A stretch of 27,739 nt of DNA from Candidatus Peribacteria bacterium (GTDB lineage: Bacteria; Patescibacteriota; Gracilibacteria; UBA1369; GCA-2718715), in the NCBI GenBank assembly GCA_943349385.1, contig CALQZM010000004.1:1-27739 (forward strand), in the 5' to 3' direction. Below are positions 22,792 through 27,739 of the stretch, piece after piece. Positions within the stretch are counted from its first letter, which is position 1, and each line of letters starts with the position of its first letter. The position numbers were made by a program, and so were the translations under genes. Below the pieces are notes generated by a model, which did no database searches, was not told the origin of the DNA, and saw only the letters and a program-made list of their open reading frames with translations.

Positions 22792-22809
22792 TAAAATTTT
22801 GATATTTCT

Positions 22810-22853
22810 TTAAAAAGATGTATTATATTAGCCTAATAAATACATCTTTTTAA
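22810..22853 (+). terminator. Strong intrinsic terminator of the SIMPL gene
   Basis: A perfect 15-bp stem (TTAAAAAGATGTATT, 22810-22824, with 22839-22853) continues after a one-base bulge into TATTA-GCC-TAATA. The flanking A and T runs allow it to work in both directions. It lies 18 nt after the SIMPL stop. Confidence 0.9.
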
Positions 22854-22956
22854 TTTGTGCCTAAAGCCTTTGATGATGTCGGTCGTAATTCTGAGTTTAG
22901 TGAATTATCACAATCGAAAGGGCCGGTTTGGTATACCTGCTAAAGAGTCTGCGTAC

Positions 22957-22997
22957 AAAAAAATCCCCAGAAGATACGGATCCTCCTAAGGATTTTT
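22957..22997 (-). terminator. Intrinsic terminator of the lipA-pdhABC operon
   Basis: Read on the minus strand, AAAAATCC followed by TTAGGAG pairs with CTTCTGG followed by GGATTTTT. This makes a 15-pair stem including three G-U pairs with a 9-nt loop, ending in a run of seven T. It lies 19 nt after the pdhC stop. Confidence 0.88.
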
Positions 22998-23016
22998 ATT
23001 AGTATTTTGTTGTTTT

Positions 23017-24333
23017 TTAAGAATTTAAATTTTCTTGTAATCGATTTACGAATCTTGCAGCTACGGCTCCATCGATTATTTGATGATCGTAAGTTAAACT
23101 TAATGGTAAGATTGTGTCGGTACGAATTTGCCCATCTATGTAGGAAACTTTTTGGTCGAATTTTCCAATTCCGATATTGATTAAGTTTGGATAATTTAAT
23201 ACAGGAGTTGCGTATTTTCCACCGATACTACCGTAATTAGTAACAGTTATAGTTGAATCTTTAATATCTTCTAGAGCTACTTTTTTGTTTTTGGCTTTTT
23301 CGGCAAGGTCTACTATGTTTTGAGCAATTGCCCAAATGTCTAGTTTTTCGACATTCTTAATTACCGGTACTATTAGTCCGTGCTCTGTATCTACTGCAAC
23401 TCCAAGATTTATAAAATCATGATAAATCAGATTTTGATTTACAAAGTCGTAAGATGCATTTAATTTTTGGAATTCAGATTCTTTTAAAGTTTTTAATATG
23501 GCTTCGATTATAAAGCTGAGGAAAGTTAATTTTACTCCTTTTGCTTCTGCTTCTGGTTTCATACTTTCTCTTTTTGCGACTAAAGCAGTTACAACTAAGT
23601 CGTCGGAATGAGTTACTTGAGCAGAATATTTAAATGAATTCATCATGTTAGATGCAATTGCTTTTCTAACTGTCGTTAAAGGTTCTACTCTTTCGGTTCC
23701 ATATTCTGAAAGTGAGAATTTGAATTTTGGGAGTGCTTCTTTTGTTGTTTGTAGGTTTTGATTTGAGTTTGTTAGAGCTAATACATCTTGTTCGGTAACT
23801 GTATTATTCGCGCCTGTAGCTGTAACTTTGCTTAGATCTACTTTTAGATCAGTTGCTAGTTTTCTGATTTTTGGTAGAATTTTTGGTTCTGTACTTGTTG
23901 CGGTTGGATTAGTTGATTTAATCGTGTTACCCGATTGATACGATGAAAAGTCTAATGGATCAAAATTTGATTTTGGCATTGAGTCTGCATCTTCTAGCGA
24001 GCCTACTACGTTTCCTGAATCTGCAGGTTGTACTGCTGGTGTTGCACTGGCGGTAGGATTTGCCGGACTTGTGGTGCTTGCGGGTGCTGCTTCGGCTTCG
24101 TTGACCGTCTGAATATCGCATAGAGGTGTATGTACAATTGCAGTTTGTCCTACTTCGTAATAGATTTTTGTTAATTTGCCCGAAGTTGGTGATGGAATTT
24201 CTACCACGGCTTTGTCAGTTTCGACTTCAACGATTGGTTCATCTTCTTTAATTTCATCGCCGACTTTTTTTAGCCAGGTTACAATAACTCCTTCGTGGAT
24301 CCCTTCGCCTACATCTGGAAAATTAAATATCAT
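23017..24333 (-). CDS. pdhC: 2-oxo acid dehydrogenase E2 (dihydrolipoamide acetyltransferase)
   Basis: This is the core acyltransferase of a pyruvate (or related 2-oxo acid) dehydrogenase complex. The 438 residues comprise one lipoyl domain (1-75, lipoylated Lys41 in VETDKAVVEIPSP), an Ala/Pro/Thr-rich flexible linker (about 80-150) and a peripheral-subunit-binding domain (about 153-190, ILPKIRKLATDLKVDLSKV). A second linker leads to the catalytic domain (about 210-438), which has the active-site YDHQIIDG (His417, Asp421). A single lipoyl domain is typical of Gram-positive-like and branched-chain complexes. It is the last gene of the operon, 21 nt after pdhB, and is followed by a terminator. 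Pyruvate specificity is inferred from neighbours and not proven by sequence. Confidence 0.93.
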   Translation of the reverse strand: MIFNFPDVGEGIHEGVIVTWLKKVGDEIKEDEPIVEVETDKAVVEIPSPTSGKLTKIYYEVGQTAIVHTPLCDIQTVNEAEAAPASTTSPANPTASATPAVQPADSGNVVGSLEDADSMPKSNFDPLDFSSYQSGNTIKSTNPTATSTEPKILPKIRKLATDLKVDLSKVTATGANNTVTEQDVLALTNSNQNLQTTKEALPKFKFSLSEYGTERVEPLTTVRKAIASNMMNSFKYSAQVTHSDDLVVTALVAKRESMKPEAEAKGVKLTFLSFIIEAILKTLKESEFQKLNASYDFVNQNLIYHDFINLGVAVDTEHGLIVPVIKNVEKLDIWAIAQNIVDLAEKAKNKKVALEDIKDSTITVTNYGSIGGKYATPVLNYPNLINIGIGKFDQKVSYIDGQIRTDTILPLSLTYDHQIIDGAVAARFVNRLQENLNS

Positions 24334-24354
24334 TTATTTATTAAGTTAAAATTT

Positions 24355-25332
24355 TTATGCTAAGACTTGATTTAGTCCTTTGGTAATTCTTTTTATGCCT
24401 GGTATATAGTAATCTTCATTTTTTAGAAGTGGCATAATTGTATCGAAGCCGGTGACTCGAATTACTGGAGCTTGCAGGTCGAATAGGCATTTTTCTTGAA
24501 TTACGGCTGCTATTTCGGCTGCTAGTCCTGCTGTTCTTGGTTCTTCGTTTACAATTAAGATTCGGCCGGTTTTTTTGGCAGATGCTATTACTGTATCGTA
24601 ATCTATTGGTGATAGTGAGACTAAATCGATTAGTTCGAAATCAATTGGATTAGTTTTTATAAATTCTGCTAGGGCTTTTTTAGTTTCTCGGAGCATTGCG
24701 CCGTAACTAATTATTGTTACTTGAGATCCTTCTCGTTCAATGCGCGCTTTGTTTAAAGGGATTGTATAATATTCTTCAGGTACTTCTTGTTTAATGGCTC
24801 GGTAGATTTTTTTTGGTTCTAAGAATATAGTTGGGTCTTTTGATTCTAGAGCCCCAAGTAATAGTCCTTTAGCTGAGAATGGATCTGATGGAATAACTAC
24901 GTTTATGCCTGGTATGTGTGAAAACACAGCTTCCATACTTTCTGAATGGTGTTCAAGAGCATGGATTCCGCCTCCAAATGGAACTCTGATTACCATGGGT
25001 GTGGTTAATCTGCCTCGGGTTCTGGTTCTAAATCGGCATACATGATTAATTATGTGGTCGAATCCTGGCCAAATAAATCCATCGAATTGAATTTCGCAAA
25101 CTGGAAAAAATCCGTTAATGCTTAATCCGATTGCACTCCCTATAATGCCCCCTTCTGATAATGGAGTGTCTACTGATCTTTCTACTCCAAATTTTTTTTG
25201 TAGTCCGGTAGTTACTCTAAATACTCCGCCTTCTTTGCCAACGTCTTCGCCTAATACTATGATTTTGTCATTTTGCTCCATACCTTGGTGCAATGCTTCG
25301 TTAAGCGCATCTACTATTTTGAGTTCTCTCAT
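24355..25332 (-). CDS. pdhB: 2-oxo acid dehydrogenase E1 component, beta subunit
   Basis: This is the E1 beta subunit, which with E1 alpha forms the thiamine-diphosphate-dependent decarboxylase that loads acetyl onto E2 lipoyl-lysine. The 325 residues match the family. Characteristic blocks are VLGEDVGKEGGVFRVTTGL, DTPLSEGGIIGSAIGLSING, the CEIQFDGFIWPGFDHIINHV region that helps bind the cofactor, RVPFGGGIHALEHHSES and the C-terminal transketolase-C domain (ILIVNEEPRTAGLAAEIAA). It starts 2 nt after the pdhA stop, which suggests translational coupling. Pyruvate versus branched-chain substrate cannot be settled from sequence alone. Confidence 0.93.
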   Translation of the reverse strand: MRELKIVDALNEALHQGMEQNDKIIVLGEDVGKEGGVFRVTTGLQKKFGVERSVDTPLSEGGIIGSAIGLSINGFFPVCEIQFDGFIWPGFDHIINHVCRFRTRTRGRLTTPMVIRVPFGGGIHALEHHSESMEAVFSHIPGINVVIPSDPFSAKGLLLGALESKDPTIFLEPKKIYRAIKQEVPEEYYTIPLNKARIEREGSQVTIISYGAMLRETKKALAEFIKTNPIDFELIDLVSLSPIDYDTVIASAKKTGRILIVNEEPRTAGLAAEIAAVIQEKCLFDLQAPVIRVTGFDTIMPLLKNEDYYIPGIKRITKGLNQVLA

Positions 25333-25334
25333 TT

Positions 25335-26462
25335 CTATTGATTGTTAGTAAATTCTTCGATCAGTTGTAATCTTTGTTCTTCAAGTGCTGGGTAACTTTC
25401 AGATAAAAGATATTTAAACATATCGTCTATATTTGGATCTTTTGTTTCTAGTGCGGTTTTAACTGTTGCTTCAACATACTCTTTGGCTTTATCTTTCATT
25501 TCTTGTTCTTGAGTATCTGTAATAAGTCCTTTTTTAAATAAATAAGCTCTTAGTCTAATTAGAGGATCTTTAGGCTTCCAATCTTCTACTTCGCCATCTT
25601 CTCGGTACAATTTAGAATTATCTGAAGTTGTGTGATCCCCTATTCTATAGGTTACTGCTTCGACTAGAGTCGGAATATTATGGTCCCTTGCTAGTTGGTT
25701 TGCTTCTTTCATTACTGCAATTAGCGCAAAAATATCGTTACCGTCTACTTGTACTCCGGGCATTCCATAGGCGAAAGCTTTTTCGGCAATTGTTTTTGAT
25801 TTAGTTTGCATGTCTCGATGGGTCGAAATTGCGTAATGATTGTTTTGACAGAAAAATACGGTTTTAGCATTAAAGACTGCTGCAAAATTTAGTGCAGAAT
25901 GAAAATCGCCCTCAGATGTTGCTCCATCTGAAAATGAGCAAACTGTAATATTGTTACCGTTTTTTAATCTTTCAGCCCAGCCAATACCTGTTGCGTGTGG
26001 TAGGTGTCCACCTACTGTAATTGCTACTGGTAATACATTTATGTCTTCAGCGTATTCGCTACCTTTTTCGTTTCCAATCCAATACAACATTACTTTTTCG
26101 AGTGGAATTCCCTTGTACCATATCATGCCACTTTCTCTAAAAGTCGGTACTAGCCAGTCGGATTTTTGTTGATTATATACCGCGCCAATTTGGCAGGCTT
26201 CTTGACCAAGTACTGAAGGATAAGTTCCCATTCGGCCTTGTCTTTGCATATTAACGCATTTCTCGTCGGCAATTCTGATTTTTAACATCCATTCGTAAAC
26301 TGCCACTGCTTCTTGATCGGTAATAGTATTTGCGTATTCTGAGTTTACAATTTCGCCGTTGTGGTCCATAACTTGAAACATGGTTGGTTCAGTTGGATTC
26401 CAAGCGTCGAAGATTGGGAATTTTTGCAAAATTTCTTGGTTCAGTTTAGTCATGATTTTCAT
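25335..26462 (-). CDS. pdhA: 2-oxo acid dehydrogenase E1 component, alpha subunit
   Basis: This is the E1 alpha subunit, which binds thiamine diphosphate and Mg2+. The 375 residues show YEWMLKIRIADEKC, GTYPSVLGQEACQIG, WLVPTFRESG, the GGHLPHATGIGWAERL block and the ThDP motif FSDGATSEGDFHSA...FFCQNN (178-208). In that motif the usual GDG is SDG. YRIGDHTTSDNS is the conserved phosphorylation-loop region. The start at 26462 overlaps lipA by 17 nt. A second ATG at 26453 (MTKLNQ, 8-nt overlap) is equally possible. Either way lipA and pdhA are coupled in one operon. Confidence 0.93.
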   Translation of the reverse strand: MKIMTKLNQEILQKFPIFDAWNPTEPTMFQVMDHNGEIVNSEYANTITDQEAVAVYEWMLKIRIADEKCVNMQRQGRMGTYPSVLGQEACQIGAVYNQQKSDWLVPTFRESGMIWYKGIPLEKVMLYWIGNEKGSEYAEDINVLPVAITVGGHLPHATGIGWAERLKNGNNITVCSFSDGATSEGDFHSALNFAAVFNAKTVFFCQNNHYAISTHRDMQTKSKTIAEKAFAYGMPGVQVDGNDIFALIAVMKEANQLARDHNIPTLVEAVTYRIGDHTTSDNSKLYREDGEVEDWKPKDPLIRLRAYLFKKGLITDTQEQEMKDKAKEYVEATVKTALETKDPNIDDMFKYLLSESYPALEEQRLQLIEEFTNNQ

Positions 26463-27417
26463 TTTGTTTAGCTTTTATTAGTGCTTTTAAAAATAATTCT
26501 CCTGCTTTATATGAGCTTCTTACAAATGGCCCAGCGGCAACGTATAAGTATCCCATTTCTTCACCTCTATCTTTATACCATTCAAACGTCTTTGGTGAAA
26601 CATAATTTTTTACATCAAGATGTCTGTGACTTGGTTTTAGGTATTGTCCGATTGTCATAATTTCGACTGGAACACTCCGTAAATCTTGTAAGGTATCTAT
26701 GATTTCTTGATCGGATTCGCCTAACCCTACCATAAGCGCTGATTTCGAATAAATGTGGGGTGCTTGTTCTTTTATGTGGGCTAGTACTTTTTTAGACTGA
26801 TCGTAGTTGGCTCTAAAGTCCCGTACTGACTGTTGTAGTCTTGGGATTGTTTCAATGTTGTGAGCTATTACTTCTGGATTGGCTTCTATTATTTTATCTA
26901 CTAGGTCTAATTTTCCTCTAAAATCTGGAATTAAGACTTCGATTAAAGTGTCTGGATTCATTTTACGAATCATTTTTATTGTATCGGCAAAATGTTGTGC
27001 GCCTTGATCTGGCAATTCGTCTCTATCTACTGAGGTAATTACTACGTAGTCTAGATCCATTTTTTTGACTGCGAAAGCAACTTTGTGTGGTTCAAGCGGA
27101 TCTAGATCTTTTGGAAGTCCAGTTTTTACATTACAAAATTTGCAGCCTCGAGTGCAGATATCCCCCATAACCATAAAGGTGGCTGTTCCTCCGCTCCAGC
27201 ATTCACCTATATTGGGGCATTTGGCTTCTTGGCAGACAGTTGCGAGTCCTAACTTCTGTAAATCTTGCCTAATTTGGGCTAATTTCTCTGGATTTTTAGG
27301 TGGGCGGATTTTTAGCCAGTCTGGTTTTTTAAGTTCAGTAGTTTGGGGATTACTTTGGTTCTGAACTTGCCCTGCTATTGGTGTCGGATTCAAGGTCCGG
27401 TCAATTGGGTTTGTCAT
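26446..27417 (-). CDS. lipA: Lipoyl synthase
   Basis: LipA is a radical-SAM enzyme that inserts two sulfurs into protein-bound octanoyl groups, making the lipoyl cofactor needed by E2. The 323 residues match the family. The auxiliary cluster ligands are C62, C67 and C73 (CQEAKCPNIGEC), the radical-SAM cluster ligands C88, C92 and C95 (CTRGCKFC), and the conserved C-terminal RSSYKAGE holds the serine ligand. A disordered 30-residue N-terminal extension (NPTPIAGQVQNQSNPQTTE) precedes the core. It heads the operon lipA-pdhA-pdhB-pdhC, so cofactor and apoenzyme are made together. LipB/LplA and E3 are not in the window. An inverted repeat lies directly upstream. Confidence 0.96.
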   Translation of the reverse strand: MTNPIDRTLNPTPIAGQVQNQSNPQTTELKKPDWLKIRPPKNPEKLAQIRQDLQKLGLATVCQEAKCPNIGECWSGGTATFMVMGDICTRGCKFCNVKTGLPKDLDPLEPHKVAFAVKKMDLDYVVITSVDRDELPDQGAQHFADTIKMIRKMNPDTLIEVLIPDFRGKLDLVDKIIEANPEVIAHNIETIPRLQQSVRDFRANYDQSKKVLAHIKEQAPHIYSKSALMVGLGESDQEIIDTLQDLRSVPVEIMTIGQYLKPSHRHLDVKNYVSPKTFEWYKDRGEEMGYLYVAAGPFVRSSYKAGELFLKALIKAKQNENHD

Positions 27418-27422
27418 ACTGT

Positions 27423-27456
27423 ATATAGTAGTAATATTTAATTAAGACTACTATAT
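27423..27456 (-). promoter_or_regulatory. 10-bp inverted repeat in front of lipA
   Basis: ATATAGTAGT (27423-27432) and ACTACTATAT (27447-27456) are perfect inverted arms around a 14-nt AT-rich spacer, ending only 6 nt before the lipA ATG at 27417. -10-like TATAGT and TATATA hexamers lie in the arms, so it may be an operator over the operon promoter or a hairpin hiding the start. No good -35 was found. Confidence 0.4.
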
Positions 27457-27566
27457 TTTGGGTTTTTTGGAAAGGCTTTATCTTTGGTCTAGGTGCATTG
27501 CTTGGATTTTATTTGGTTTTGGCTGCTGTTTAGTTTATTAAGCTGGTTGTTTGCTGTTTTGTAGAG

Positions 27567-27588
27567 AATCCGACGGCGCCGTCGGATT
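27567..27588. repeat. 22-bp perfect GC-rich palindrome
   Basis: AATCCGACGGC is followed directly by its exact reverse complement. The core is much richer in G+C than its surroundings. No T-run follows on either strand, so it is not a standard terminator. It could be a dyad protein-binding site or a cruciform-forming element. Confidence 0.8.
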
Positions 27589-27739
27589 GCGAAATTGATT
27601 TGGCTTTGTCTTTTAATTTAAAGTTCGTCTTCATTTCTGCGATTTGGAAATATAAAAAGTAATATTATAGTTGGCGTTTTTGCTTTTTGAAAATTTTCTT
27701 TTCAAATTTCTCTATGTAAGTATGTATATTGACAAGAAA

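Larger units (their letters stand above)
27418..27739. other. Gene-poor right end
   Basis: This 322-base stretch contains the lipA inverted repeat and a GC-rich perfect palindrome (27567-27588). It also has a plus-strand hydrophobic frame at 27441-27533 (FWKGFIFGLGALLGFYLVLAAV) that lacks a usual start codon. The plus strand is strikingly rich in G and T. No gene or RNA was recognised to the right of the palindrome. Confidence 0.5.

Noticed and set aside
22957..22997. Riboswitch upstream of a plus-strand gene
   Set aside because: No plus-strand gene follows, and the stem with its T-run sits directly after the pdhC stop on the minus strand, so it is a terminator.
126..27417. UGA recoded as glycine (code 25)
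   Set aside because: All genes are open under the standard code with no internal TGA, and one gene needs TGA as stop.

Overview
The window reads as low-GC (about one third G+C), compact bacterial DNA in the standard code. Of 21 complete genes, 14 end in TAA, 6 in TAG and only one in TGA, with no in-frame TGA inside any gene, so the UGA=Gly code of Absconditabacteria/Gracilibacteria is excluded. Scarce Shine-Dalgarno sites, a eukaryote-like (type 2) isoleucyl-tRNA synthetase, a class I lysyl-tRNA synthetase, SLH-domain surface proteins and a TEPYLG-like RNA methylase together suggest a Patescibacteria/CPR-type organism. This placement is inference, not proof.

Layout. Bases 1-7286 (minus strand) hold a probable long operon, gmk - ileS - secG - membrane-anchored peptide-binding protein - rplI - ruvX - next gene, which runs off the left edge through an 81-bp tandem duplication. 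Divergent from gmk, a consensus promoter (TTGACA-16-TATAAT) drives an unassigned ~240-nt non-coding RNA. It ends at a bidirectional terminator shared with the convergent ssb. Next come a plus-strand RNA methylase with tRNA-Asn(GUU) and a terminator, and then a minus-strand MFS transporter. Bases 11225-15664 (plus) carry an N-formylglutamate amidohydrolase-like protein, an ABC-F ATPase and a DEAD-box helicase whose leader can form two mutually exclusive hairpins. A secreted subtilase with three SLH domains lies convergent to it. The remainder is class I lysS (+), ppa and rlmN (-), a SIMPL-domain protein (+), and a minus-strand operon lipA - pdhA - pdhB - pdhC closed by a strong terminator.

How the genes work together. 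Most are housekeeping genes: translation (ileS, lysS, rplI, tRNA-Asn, rlmN, RNA helicase, ABC-F), nucleotide and DNA metabolism (gmk, ppa, ssb, ruvX) and export (secG). The lipA-pdhABC operon encodes E1, E2 and lipoyl synthesis for pyruvate oxidation to acetyl-CoA. E3 and LipB are not in the window.

Most unusual features: (1) the isoleucyl-tRNA synthetase carries a complete histidine-phosphatase (phosphoglycerate-mutase-like) domain inserted between its zinc-knuckle halves, with all catalytic residues present; (2) the free-standing structured RNA; (3) the attenuator-like helicase leader; (4) the tandem duplication at the ruvX/next-gene junction. No CRISPR array, insertion sequence or prophage was seen.
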